A DNA stretch of 64,000 nt. Source: Coriobacteriaceae bacterium (GTDB lineage Bacteria; Actinomycetota; Coriobacteriia; Coriobacteriales; Coriobacteriaceae). The stretch covers positions 1-64,000 of the forward strand of contig CABJBO010000002.1 in NCBI GenBank assembly GCA_902363875.1, read 5' to 3'. A program made the position numbers and the translations under genes. Below the pieces are notes generated by a model, which saw only the letters and a program-made list of their open reading frames with translations, was not told the DNA's origin and did no database searches. Positions 16,298 through 28,260 of this stretch are shown here, in pieces (the stretch's first letter is position 1; each line of letters begins with the position of its first letter).

Positions 16298-16546
16298 TTA
16301 GAGCGAGAGGTTTCTGATCGATGTGACGCAGGAGGCCTCATCCACGCCCGAAACGCGGAACACGATGTCTTCGCCACATTCGCCGTAGAGAGCCATGAGC
16401 CCCATCACATCGCGGCCGTCGGTATGGCGATCGCCGATGCTGACCGATACGTCGCTACGATGCTTGGCAATAATGTCATAGAGCAGCGCAACCGGGCGGG
16501 CATGCAATCCCAACGGATCTTTAATCGTCTTTGTAAACTCGACCAT
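16298..16546 (-). CDS. HPr-family phosphocarrier protein
   Basis: An 82-residue protein of the PTS HPr family. DPLGLHARPVALL carries the conserved phospho-accepting His followed by Arg-Pro. The region that holds regulatory Ser46 in Bacillota (DGKSxMGLM) reads DGRDVMGLM here, so Asp replaces Ser. I chose the ATG at 16546 (MVEFTK) because GGGAGGGGAC lies upstream; an upstream in-frame start adds 15 residues. It is alone, with its own terminator and no EI/EII genes nearby. It may be a general PTS carrier or a regulatory paralogue. Confidence 0.85.
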   Translation of the reverse strand: MVEFTKTIKDPLGLHARPVALLYDIIAKHRSDVSVSIGDRHTDGRDVMGLMALYGECGEDIVFRVSGVDEASCVTSIRNLSL

Positions 16547-16649
16547 GTCCCCTCCCGCGGCATCGCACATTCGGCCGGCAAACCCAACCACGTGGTAGTT
16601 ATTGTAGCGTTAGATGCTTGTCGAGAGCTCCTCTGAACACCTCGTGGGC

Positions 16650-16857
16650 AAAAAGTGGCAAATATGAGTACTGTCACCGATTTAGTAGCAGCAAAATCGC
16701 GAGCAAAGTGCCTGCTTTGAGCGATTCGAAGAGGTTGAAAGCCGTCAAACGCCCTTTAAAGGGGGTTAGATAAATTGATTTTGAGCCCGTTTTTGCTCAG
16801 AACAGGCCGAAAAATATGACACCTCTTTTGCAACAGTACTCATATTTGGCATTTTTT
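16650..16857. repeat. 208-bp element with 25-bp terminal inverted repeats
   Basis: The left arm (16650-16674) ends CAAATATGAGTACTGT and the right arm (16833-16857) starts ACAGTACTCATATTTGG; the 25-bp arms differ at two positions. The centre is AT-rich and shows a GAGC...GCTC-type stem at 16783-16800. It fills the space between the HPr start and the permease terminator. Size and structure suggest a MITE-like element. Confidence 0.55.
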
Positions 16858-16892
16858 GACCACGGGGTCCAAAACCATGCCCCAAAACACAA

Positions 16893-16920
16893 AAGGAGGG
16901 GCCTCGTAAGGCCCCTCCTT
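16893..16920 (-). terminator. terminator after the amino-acid permease
   Basis: AAGGAGGGGCC pairs with GGCCCCTCCTT across TCGTAA, followed on the minus strand by TTTGTGTTTTGG. Confidence 0.8.
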
Positions 16921-16967
16921 AGGAAAGGGAATCGATTTATTCCACAGCCGTAGATTAATCCTAGCCG

Positions 16968-18443
<1,476 letters not shown>

Positions 18444-18584
18444 TCATCCGTTATATCTCATCTAAAACCGTCCGGACTGCAAGCGCAATCGTGGACGGCG
18501 CACCTGCTAAGGGGAATGGGGAAAAGGGAGTCAACAAAGCCATCCCCCTTAACGGCGCGAAGCAAACGTCCAAACGGACGAATA

Positions 18585-19040
18585 CTACTTGTTGGGGAAG
18601 GAATAACCTTCAACCGTCACGTGCAGTACCACGACGCGGGAATCCGCGGCATCGGCCACGACACGGTAGGCCTCGTCAATTTCGACGACGGCAACGCCGC
18701 CGGCGGGAATCGTCACGGTCTCCCCCGCACCCTCAAAGCGCTCGCGATCATCGATATCGCTGTAAGCACGGATGCAGGTGAGGTCTGCCTTGGGGGCAAC
18801 CTCGACGGTCAGGTCGCCGTCGAGCGGAGCGAGCACGGCATGGTAGCGACGGTGACCGACCAGATCGGCGGTAGCGGCCTCGCGGGCATAGACCCACCAG
18901 TACACCAACGAGTCGCCGATGGAGTAAGCCACGTCGTGCTGCAGGTCGGCAACGCCATCGAGCGCCTGACCGGTGCGCATCCACTTCTTGACGGACTTCA
19001 TCTGAGCGTCGAAATCGGCGCGCGAGTTAAAGACATGCAT
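18585..19040 (-). CDS. ebgC: YhcH/EbgC-type beta-galactosidase small subunit
   Basis: A 151-residue cupin-fold protein of the YhcH/YjgK/YiaL (DUF386) family, which includes EbgC, the small subunit of E. coli Ebg beta-galactosidase. The region around HRRYHAVLAPLDGDLTVEVA and the C-terminal RVVVLHVTVEGYSFPNK fit the family. Its GGAGG site lies inside the end of ebgA and the start is 4 nt after the ebgA stop, so translation is probably coupled. The ebgA neighbour makes EbgC the best name; other members act on sialic-acid-derived sugars. Confidence 0.85.
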   Translation of the reverse strand: MHVFNSRADFDAQMKSVKKWMRTGQALDGVADLQHDVAYSIGDSLVYWWVYAREAATADLVGHRRYHAVLAPLDGDLTVEVAPKADLTCIRAYSDIDDRERFEGAGETVTIPAGGVAVVEIDEAYRVVADAADSRVVVLHVTVEGYSFPNK

Positions 19041-19043
19041 GAC

Positions 19044-22067
<3,024 letters not shown>

Positions 22068-22084
22068 TCATCGTAGTGATTCTT

Positions 22085-22140
22085 GTGCAACCGGTTGTCC
22101 TTATCTTACGGGCGATGCAAAAAATTGTGCAACCGGTTGT
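22085..22140 (-). promoter_or_regulatory. ebgA promoter with operators O1 and O2
   Basis: Palindromic operators GTGCAACCGGTTGT lie at 22085-22098 (O1) and 22127-22140 (O2). On the minus strand O2 supplies -35 TTGCAC, an 18-bp spacer follows, and TAAGAT at 22103-22108 is the -10; O1 then covers the start site. Operator centres are 42 bp apart. Confidence 0.7.
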
Positions 22141-22144
22141 CCGC

Positions 22145-22172
22145 TGAACGGTCGATTTGGTCGGATTAACGG
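22145..22172. promoter_or_regulatory. 28-bp shared promoter element, copy C
   Basis: Third copy of the element at 6264 and 11213, here with a different LacI-type operator next to it. It keeps TGAACGGTCGATTT at one end and TAACGG at the other. Its centre is about 62 bp upstream of the inferred start. Confidence 0.6.
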
Positions 22173-22185
22173 TGCAACCGGTTGT
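22172..22185. promoter_or_regulatory. ebg operator O3
   Basis: Third copy of GTGCAACCGGTTGT, centred 45 bp from O2 and overlapping the end of the shared element by 1 bp. Three sites spaced by about four helical turns favour cooperative binding or looping. The rest of 22186-22428 holds the divergent regulator promoter (a TGAAC-GCT-GTTCA palindrome at 22342-22354 next to a TATAGT-like -10) and no gene. Confidence 0.65.
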
Positions 22186-22428
22186 ACAGCTGCGACACTT
22201 ATGTCACCCTGAGTATCGAAACTCAGCGCAAAACATCGTTCTTAAGCTCGTAGGCAACCGCCACGCCCGCTGATATCTCACCCACACGAGACGTATTCGA
22301 TTGCGGCTTGGTTGCAAAACGACACCTGTCACCGGATATCATGAACGCTGTTCAGGTGCACTATAGTAAGCTGTATCCGCACCAGCCCGTATCAGTGACA
22401 ACATCGACCGCATTTTCCAGGAGACGCC

Positions 22429-23445
22429 ATGACCCAACCAGTTCGCACCGCACCTACGCTTGCCGAGGTTGCCGCAGCTGCCGGCGTGTCGCGCTCCACG
22501 GCATCGCGCGCCCTCAACGATTCGCCCCGCATTAGCGAGGAAACCAAAAAGCGCGTCCGTGCGGCGGCCAAGAAAGTCAATTTTGTCCCCAATGCCCGTG
22601 GCCGAGCGCTCGCTGTCGGGCGCACGGAAATCATCGCCGTGCTCGTGACCGAGCCCCTGAGTGAACTCTTCAGCGACCCCACCTATAGCGAGTTTTTGAG
22701 CGGTATTACCGAGGAACTGTCGGAGTCGTCCTATCTGCCCGTTATCTTGCAGGCGTCTTCTACGCATGAGCGCAACCGCGCACGCGAGCACTTTGAGCGC
22801 CGCTCGTTCGACGCCGTGATCGACGTCTCCCCCTACAAGGGCAGCGAGCTGCTCGAGGTGCTGCGCGAGCTGGGCGTACCCACCGTGTTGTGCGGCCAGC
22901 TCGAGGGCCACCCCTATCGCGATGTGTTCTCGACGGTCTACTCTGACGACGAAGAGGGCGGACGCTTTGCGGCACACGCCATGAAGGAGCGCGGGCGCAA
23001 AGATATCGTCGCCGTGTTGGGACCGCAAGACAACCCCGCTGTTGTCGACCGCCTGCGCGGCTACCGCGCCGTCTTGGGCGAAGACCTCCCAGACGCAAAC
23101 GTTATCTATACCGGCTGGAACAGCGGAGACGGCTATCAGGCCATGCGCCAGATCCTCGCGCGCAAGATTGCTTTCGATGGCGTGCTCTGCGGATCGGACC
23201 GTATCGCGGCTGGCGTCATCACCGCACTCAACGAGGCAGGCCTATCTGTTCCGGCGGAAGTTTCTGTCGTCGGCTTCGACGATCACGAGATTGCGACGCG
23301 CTGCGTCCCCGCACTCACGACCGTCCGCCAGCCCCTGCGCGAAGAAGGCCACATGGCCGCCAACATTGCGCTCGACATGATCAAGGGTGCCGAGCCCACC
23401 ACCACCGTCATGCACATGCAGCTCGTTCAGAGAGACTCGCTGTAG
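22429..23445 (+). CDS. LacI-family regulator of ebgAC
   Basis: A 338-residue LacI/GalR repressor, transcribed divergently from ebgA. The helix-turn-helix is TLAEVAAAAGVSRSTASRAL (about residues 8-27), the hinge region NARGRALAVGRT, and the sensor domain ends with GFDDHEIATRCVPALTTV and RQPLREEGHMAANIALDMI, both classic for the family. GGAGACGCC precedes the ATG. The three GTGCAACCGGTTGT palindromes in the shared intergenic region are its likely operators. The inducer is presumably a beta-galactoside product; this is inferred from the neighbour. Confidence 0.9.
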   Translation: MTQPVRTAPTLAEVAAAAGVSRSTASRALNDSPRISEETKKRVRAAAKKVNFVPNARGRALAVGRTEIIAVLVTEPLSELFSDPTYSEFLSGITEELSESSYLPVILQASSTHERNRAREHFERRSFDAVIDVSPYKGSELLEVLRELGVPTVLCGQLEGHPYRDVFSTVYSDDEEGGRFAAHAMKERGRKDIVAVLGPQDNPAVVDRLRGYRAVLGEDLPDANVIYTGWNSGDGYQAMRQILARKIAFDGVLCGSDRIAAGVITALNEAGLSVPAEVSVVGFDDHEIATRCVPALTTVRQPLREEGHMAANIALDMIKGAEPTTTVMHMQLVQRDSL

Positions 23446-23451
23446 GAAACT

Positions 23452-23653
23452 GGGCCGGGCTTTCCGCCAGACAGTTGCTGTGGAAAGCCCGGCCCGTTTT
23501 GAGCGCTCATTCTGGGGCACAGTTTCCGTTAGACAGCTCAACCGGAAACTGTGTCCCATTATTTTGCCGAATTCTGGGTCGCGCTTTCCCAGAGGACCCC
23601 CTTTGGGAAAGCGCGACCCGTTCTGGACGCAGATTCCGGGACGCACTTTCCGC
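23452..23653. repeat. tandem hairpin array with exact 62-bp period
   Basis: Three complete hairpins of 44 bp each at 23452-23495, 23514-23557 and 23576-23619, separated by 18-bp spacers, then a fourth left arm at 23638. Left arms follow the pattern GGG-x-C-x-C-x-x-TTTCC and right arms GGAAA...CCC, with 14-15-bp stems. Arm sequences differ between units (GGGCCGGGCTTTCC, GGGGCACAGTTTCCG, GGGTCGCGCTTTCCC) but complementarity is kept. The first, followed by GTTTT, probably terminates the regulator gene. Confidence 0.8.
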
Positions 23654-23697
23654 GACGCCCGGTCATCCCATGCCCTCACAATCTCGGCGCATAAAAA

Positions 23698-23726
23698 ACG
23701 AGGGAAGGCACGCGTCCTTCCCTCGT
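23698..23726 (-). terminator. aspS terminator
   Basis: ACGAGGGAAGG pairs with CCTTCCCTCGT, and a TTTTTTAT tract follows on the minus strand, 25 bp beyond the aspS stop. Confidence 0.8.
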
Positions 23727-23750
23727 TGCGGGCAATATGTAGCCGCTCGC

Positions 23751-25538
23751 TTACATCAGGCGCAGGCTGACATCCTTGAGCTGGGCGCCGGAAACGGCAC
23801 TCGGAGCGCCCGACATAAGGTCGGAGCCGCTGGCCGTCTTGGGGAACGCCATGACGTCGCGGATGGAGTCGGAACCGGTGAGCAGCATGCACACGCGATC
23901 CAGACCCAGAGCGAAACCGCCCATCGGGGGTGCACCAAACTTGAGCGCCTCCATGAGGAAGCCAAACTGCGACTCGGCGCGCTCCTCGGTAAAGCCCAGG
24001 AGCTTGAGCATGGACATCTGCATCTCGGCGTTGTGGATACGCATACCGCCGCCGCCGGCCTCAAAGCCGTCCATGACAAAGTCGTAGGTGCACGAACCGG
24101 CTGCCAGCGGGTCGGCCTCGATCTTGGCGATGTCGGTCTCGGTCGGCAGGGTGAAGGGCTGGTGCTCGGCAGCGTAAGCCTTGCGATCCTCGTCCCAGTG
24201 GAACAGCGGGAAGTTGACGACCCACAGGAAGTCGTGGCCCTCGCGCTTGATCTCGAGCGCATTGGCCATGTGGGAACGCATGCCGCCCAGGATCTCGTCG
24301 GAGAGCAGGCGCGGACCGGCGGCGAACATCACAAGGTCGCCGGGCTCGACGCCCATGCGCTCGCGCAGAGCCGCCATCTCCTCGTCCGAGAAGAACTTGA
24401 CGATGGGGCTGTTGATGGAGCCGTCCTCGCGGAATGCGATCCAGGCCAGGCCCTTGGCGCCAAACGTGGAGGCCACACCGGCGAGCTTATCGATCTTGGC
24501 GCGAGCCCAGGCACCGGCGCCCTTGGCGTTGATGGCCTTGACGACGGAGCCCTCCTCGTTTGCGGCAGTCGCAAAGACCTTGAACTTGGAGTTGGCAAAG
24601 ATGTCGGTCAGGTCGACCAGGTGCATGCCATAGCGGGTATCGGGCTTGTCAGAGCCATAGGTGTCCATGGCTTCCCAATAGTCCATGCGGCGCAGCGGCG
24701 TGGGCATCTCGACACCCATGCGGCCGAAGGCGTCGGCCAGGACCTCCTCGAGCGCGCTCATAACGTCGTTCTGGTCCACGAAGGACATCTCGATATCGAC
24801 CTGGGTGAACTCGGGCTGACGGTCGGCACGCAAGTCCTCGTCGCGGAAGCACTTGGCAACCTGGTAGTAGCGCTCGACGCCACCGACCATAAGCAGCTGC
24901 TTCAGGAGCTGAGGGGACTGCGGCAGGGCGTAGAAGTTGCCCGGCTGGATGCGGCTGGGAACGATGAAGTCGCGGGCGCCCTCGGGCGTGGACTTGAACA
25001 GGGAGGGCGTCTCGACCTCCATGAACTCACGGTTGTGCAGCGCCTCGCGAATGGCAAAGGTAAAGTCGGAGCGCAGCTTGAGGTTGGCCATCATCTCGGG
25101 ACGACGGAGGTCCAGATAGCGATAGCGCAGACGGGTGTCCTCGCTGGTCTCGATGCCGTCCTCAATCTGGAACGGCGGGGTGACGGATGTGTTGAGCACC
25201 TCGGCGTGGTCGGTCAGGACCTCGATCTCGCCGGTCGCGAGCTTGGTGTTGGTGGTCTCCTCGCCACGGGCGCGCACGACGCCGTGAATCTTGATGGGCC
25301 ACTCGGGACGCATGGTCTCGGCGATCTTAAAGGCGTCGCCGTCGGAGTGCTCGGGGTCGAAGGTGAGCTGCGTGATGCCCTCGCGGTCGCGAAGGTCGCA
25401 GAAGATAAGGCCGCCGTGGTCGCGGCGACGGCTCACCCAACCGGTGAGGGTGACCTCTTCGCCCACGTTCTCGCGGCGAAGCTCGCCGCAGGTACGGGTG
25501 TGCATGGAATGCTCGTCGATGGGACGGGTCTGGCTCAT
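23751..25538 (-). CDS. aspS: aspartyl-tRNA synthetase
   Basis: Class II aminoacyl-tRNA synthetase of 595 residues charging tRNA-Asp, the bacterial long type. It has an N-terminal OB-fold anticodon-binding domain (TRTCGELRRENVGEEVTLTG onward), motif 2 FRDEDLRADRQPEFTQ, the GAD insertion domain in the middle, and the C-terminal GLDR motif (FALGLDRVCMLLTGS) of motif 3. AAGGAGGATCACTGGT precedes the ATG. It is monocistronic. It may also charge tRNA-Asn if no AsnRS exists, which the window cannot show. Confidence 0.97.
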   Translation of the reverse strand: MSQTRPIDEHSMHTRTCGELRRENVGEEVTLTGWVSRRRDHGGLIFCDLRDREGITQLTFDPEHSDGDAFKIAETMRPEWPIKIHGVVRARGEETTNTKLATGEIEVLTDHAEVLNTSVTPPFQIEDGIETSEDTRLRYRYLDLRRPEMMANLKLRSDFTFAIREALHNREFMEVETPSLFKSTPEGARDFIVPSRIQPGNFYALPQSPQLLKQLLMVGGVERYYQVAKCFRDEDLRADRQPEFTQVDIEMSFVDQNDVMSALEEVLADAFGRMGVEMPTPLRRMDYWEAMDTYGSDKPDTRYGMHLVDLTDIFANSKFKVFATAANEEGSVVKAINAKGAGAWARAKIDKLAGVASTFGAKGLAWIAFREDGSINSPIVKFFSDEEMAALRERMGVEPGDLVMFAAGPRLLSDEILGGMRSHMANALEIKREGHDFLWVVNFPLFHWDEDRKAYAAEHQPFTLPTETDIAKIEADPLAAGSCTYDFVMDGFEAGGGGMRIHNAEMQMSMLKLLGFTEERAESQFGFLMEALKFGAPPMGGFALGLDRVCMLLTGSDSIRDVMAFPKTASGSDLMSGAPSAVSGAQLKDVSLRLM

Positions 25539-25794
25539 ACCAGTGATCCTCCTTTATGGATCTGTGCCGCCCCGTGTCGTTCCGGGCGGCGTCGTACAGA
25601 TTTGCCCAGCCTGCGTAAACCGCGCAGCCAGACATGGCGTTCTATCTTATCGCACTCGCGTCGATGTGCCGCGAAAAAGTGGCTCCTGCCCAAAGACTTG
25701 ACGGAGACGAAACAATTGACGCGCCGTGACACCCGCCCGCGCTCGTCACGTGCGACAATGTGCCCCAATACAACTGCACTTGGAAAGGCCCGCC

Positions 25795-26430
25795 ATGACT
25801 GCACGCCTCATCGTTATGGATATCGACTCCACGCTCATCAACCAGGAGGTCATCGACCTGTTGGGCGAGGAAGCCGGCGTGGGCAAGCAAGTGGCGCAGA
25901 TCACCGAGCGCGCCATGCGCGGCGAGCTTGACTTTAAGCAAGCGCTCGAGGAGCGCGTGGGGCTGCTTGCCGGCTTGGACGAGAGCGTGTTCGAGCGCAC
26001 CTTTGAGCGCGTGACGTTTACCCCCGGCGCGCTGGAGCTTGTGCGCTCGGCGCACAGCAAGGGCTGGAAGGTCGGCGTCGTAAGTGGCGGCTTCCACGAG
26101 GTTGCCGACAAGATCGTGGCCGCCGCGGGAATCGACTTTTGCCTGGCCAACCGTCTGGAGGTCGTAGGCGGCAAGCTCACCGGTAAGTTGGCTGCCGACA
26201 TTGTGACCAAGGAGTCCAAGCTCATCCAGCTGCTGGACTGGGCAGTTGAGTGCGGCGTCGACATGGCCCACACCGTCGCGATCGGCGACGGTGCCAACGA
26301 CATCCCCATGATTCAGGCCGCGGGCACGGGCATCGCGTTTTGTGCCAAGCCCAAGACGCGCGAGGCCGCCCCGTTTGCCATCGACGAGCGCAATCTGATG
26401 CTCGCCATGGACATCATCCTGCGTGACTAG
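25795..26430 (+). CDS. serB: phosphoserine phosphatase (SerB-like HAD hydrolase)
   Basis: HAD-superfamily phosphatase of 211 residues for the last step of serine synthesis. Motif I is MDIDSTLINQE with both catalytic Asp residues; VVSGGFHEVADKI is motif II; the Lys of motif III is near SKL; and AIGDGANDIPMIQAAGTGIAF is motif IV. I chose the ATG at 25795 because GGAAAGG lies upstream. The SerB assignment is good at family level. The N-terminal ACT domain of some SerB proteins is absent. Confidence 0.88.
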   Translation: MTARLIVMDIDSTLINQEVIDLLGEEAGVGKQVAQITERAMRGELDFKQALEERVGLLAGLDESVFERTFERVTFTPGALELVRSAHSKGWKVGVVSGGFHEVADKIVAAAGIDFCLANRLEVVGGKLTGKLAADIVTKESKLIQLLDWAVECGVDMAHTVAIGDGANDIPMIQAAGTGIAFCAKPKTREAAPFAIDERNLMLAMDIILRD

Positions 26431-26466
26431 TCAATCCATCTAACAAGTGAATCAGTCTGTCCTATA

Positions 26467-26500
26467 GTTTCCGAACAATTTTGTCTTAATGTTCGGAAAC
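26467..26500 (+). promoter_or_regulatory. palindromic operator upstream of larB
   Basis: GTTTCCGAACA and TGTTCGGAAAC are perfect 11-bp inverted arms with a 12-bp spacer. A TATAGT hexamer overlaps the left edge and an extended -10-like TGCTAGACT follows at 26513, 32 bp before the start. A repressor or activator of the lar genes probably binds here; the TetR-family product of 28261-28800 is one candidate. Confidence 0.55.
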
Positions 26501-26544
26501 ATACCCTTTGAGTGCTAGACTTTGCGCCGTCGAAGGGAACATAT

Positions 26545-27327
26545 ATGGATAAGCGAGATCTTGAGCAGTTACTGAGCGATGTTGCCGGCGGGGCAGTCAC
26601 CCCGGCCGTCGCCCTCACGCGCATCCAGACGGCTCCGACCGCCGATTTGGGCTTTGCGCAGCTCGATCTTTCGCGCGGGGTGCGCCAGGGAGCCGGCGAG
26701 GTTGTCTACGGTGCCGGTAAAACCGCCGATCAGATTGCCGCCATTATCAAAGCGCTGCGCGATGCCGGCCAGGAGCGCATCCTGGTCACGCGCCTGGACG
26801 CCAAAAAGGCCGCCCGCACCTCGGAGCTTCTCGGCAACGGCATCGACCTGGGATATGTCCCGGACGCGCAGCTCGCCCTCGTGGGCGGCAAGCCCTCCCC
26901 TACCGGCAACGGACGCATCGTTGTCGCCTGCGCCGGCACGAGCGACCTGCCCGTCGCCGAGGAAGCCGCGTTGACGGCCGAGTTCTATGGCAACGAAGTC
27001 GATCGCCTTTACGACGTGGGCGTCGCCGGGCTGCACCGCCTGCTTGCGCATGCCGAGGAACTTGCCCAGGCGCAGGTGGTCATCGCCATCGCCGGCATGG
27101 AAGGCGCCCTGGCGAGCGTCATCGGCGGCCTGGTGAGTTGCCCGGTCATCGCCGTTCCCACCAGCGTGGGCTACGGCGCGAACTTTGGTGGCGTGGCCGC
27201 GCTGCTCGCCATGCTCAACTCCTGCGCCAGCGGCGTCTCGGTCGTCAATATCGACAACGGCTTTGGTGCCGCCTACCAGGCAAGTCTTATCAATCATCTG
27301 AGCGCCGGCACGCCCTGCGCCCGCTAA
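26545..27327 (+). CDS. larB: LarB, pyridinium-dicarboxylate synthase for the nickel-pincer cofactor
   Basis: Carboxylates and hydrolyses nicotinic acid adenine dinucleotide in synthesis of the nickel-pincer nucleotide of lactate racemase. The 260-residue protein has an AIR-carboxylase-like C-terminal domain: VACAGTSDLPVAEEA, YDVGVAGLHRLL, AGMEGALASVIGGL and the Gly-rich TSVGYGANFGG. I chose the ATG at 26545 (MDKRDLEQ) because AAGGGAACATAT precedes it. It is followed 10 bp later by larC. Confidence 0.92.
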   Translation: MDKRDLEQLLSDVAGGAVTPAVALTRIQTAPTADLGFAQLDLSRGVRQGAGEVVYGAGKTADQIAAIIKALRDAGQERILVTRLDAKKAARTSELLGNGIDLGYVPDAQLALVGGKPSPTGNGRIVVACAGTSDLPVAEEAALTAEFYGNEVDRLYDVGVAGLHRLLAHAEELAQAQVVIAIAGMEGALASVIGGLVSCPVIAVPTSVGYGANFGGVAALLAMLNSCASGVSVVNIDNGFGAAYQASLINHLSAGTPCAR

Positions 27328-27337
27328 GGAGCATCCC

Positions 27338-28258
27338 ATGTCCAACCATCAGCACACGCTTATCATCGACGGCACCTCGGGCATCAGCGGCGATATGACC
27401 GTTGCGGCCCTGCTCGACCTGGATGCCAGTGAGGAGCAGCTGCGCGAACAGCTCGCCACGCTGCCGGTCGATGGCTTTTCGATCGCCGTCACGCGCGTAA
27501 ACAAGCACGGCATCGACGCCTGCGACTTTGACGTTCAGCTGGCAGAGGAGCTCGAGAACCACGACCACGATATGGCCTGGCTCTACGGCAACGAAGCAGC
27601 TGTCGAGCATATGCATGAGCATGAGCACCACCATCATCATGACCATGACGAGCATGAGCACGAGCACACACACGACCATGACCATGAGATCCACGGCCAT
27701 GGCCACGAGGGGCATCATCACGCCCACCACCATCACCACCGGTCTTTGGCGGACGTCACCGCCATTATCGATGGCTCGCAGCTAAGCGATGGCGCCAAGC
27801 GTCGCGCCCTCGCCATCTTTACCGCACTCGCCGCTGCCGAGGCCAAGGCTCACGGCAAAACGCCCGAGACCGTCATGTTCCACGAGGTGGGCGCCATCGA
27901 CTCCATCGTCGACGTCTGCTCTGTCGCCATCTGCCTCGATGACCTGGGCATTGAGGACATCGTGGTCGAGTCGCTCTCCGAGGGCCACGGAACCATCCGC
28001 TGTGCACACGGCCTCATGCCCATTCCCGTCCCCGCTGTCGTCAACCTGTGCCAGGCGGGCAATATCGCTCTCACGCCTGCACCGGTCGCTGGCGAGCTCG
28101 TAACGCCCACAGGCGCCGCCATCGTCACCGCCCTGCGTACGTCCGACCAACTGCCCTCACGCTACCGCATCGAAGCTGTCGGCTACGGCGCCGGCAAACG
28201 CCCCTACGAGGGTTGCTCCGGCACGCTCCGCTGCCTGCTCGTTCACGCGGACGCATAG
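27338..28258 (+). CDS. larC: LarC-type nickel insertion protein, LarC1 part only, His-rich
   Basis: Nickel insertase for the pincer cofactor. The 306-residue protein begins with the family motif DGTSGISGDMTVAALLDL and includes FHEVGAIDSIVDVCSVAICLD and PTGAAIVTAL. Residues 91-134 are an extreme His-rich insert with 26 His in 44 positions, presumably binding or storing Ni(II). The frame ends soon after GYGAGKRPYEG, the usual end of the LarC1 region; the C-terminal LarC2 (CTP-binding) domain of full-length LarC is absent and the next gene starts 3 bp later. AAGGAG precedes the ATG. Whether the short form is active is unknown. Confidence 0.9.
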   Translation: MSNHQHTLIIDGTSGISGDMTVAALLDLDASEEQLREQLATLPVDGFSIAVTRVNKHGIDACDFDVQLAEELENHDHDMAWLYGNEAAVEHMHEHEHHHHHDHDEHEHEHTHDHDHEIHGHGHEGHHHAHHHHHRSLADVTAIIDGSQLSDGAKRRALAIFTALAAAEAKAHGKTPETVMFHEVGAIDSIVDVCSVAICLDDLGIEDIVVESLSEGHGTIRCAHGLMPIPVPAVVNLCQAGNIALTPAPVAGELVTPTGAAIVTALRTSDQLPSRYRIEAVGYGAGKRPYEGCSGTLRCLLVHADA

Positions 28259-28260
28259 CC

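Noticed and set aside
23452-23653. Possible CRISPR array
   Set aside because: Period is regular, but the repeated parts are variable hairpin arms and the 18-bp spacers are too short; no cas genes are present.
23475-25931. Plus-strand frame of 818 codons antisense to aspS
   Set aside because: It runs through the hairpin array, aspS and into serB; a mirror frame of GC-rich coding.
26512-27345. Minus-strand frame antisense to larB
   Set aside because: The plus strand encodes an intact LarB with its motif set and ribosome site.
27605-27745. Short-period repeat of CAC/CAT/GAG triplets
   Set aside because: This is the coding sequence for the His-rich insert of LarC, not a separate DNA repeat.
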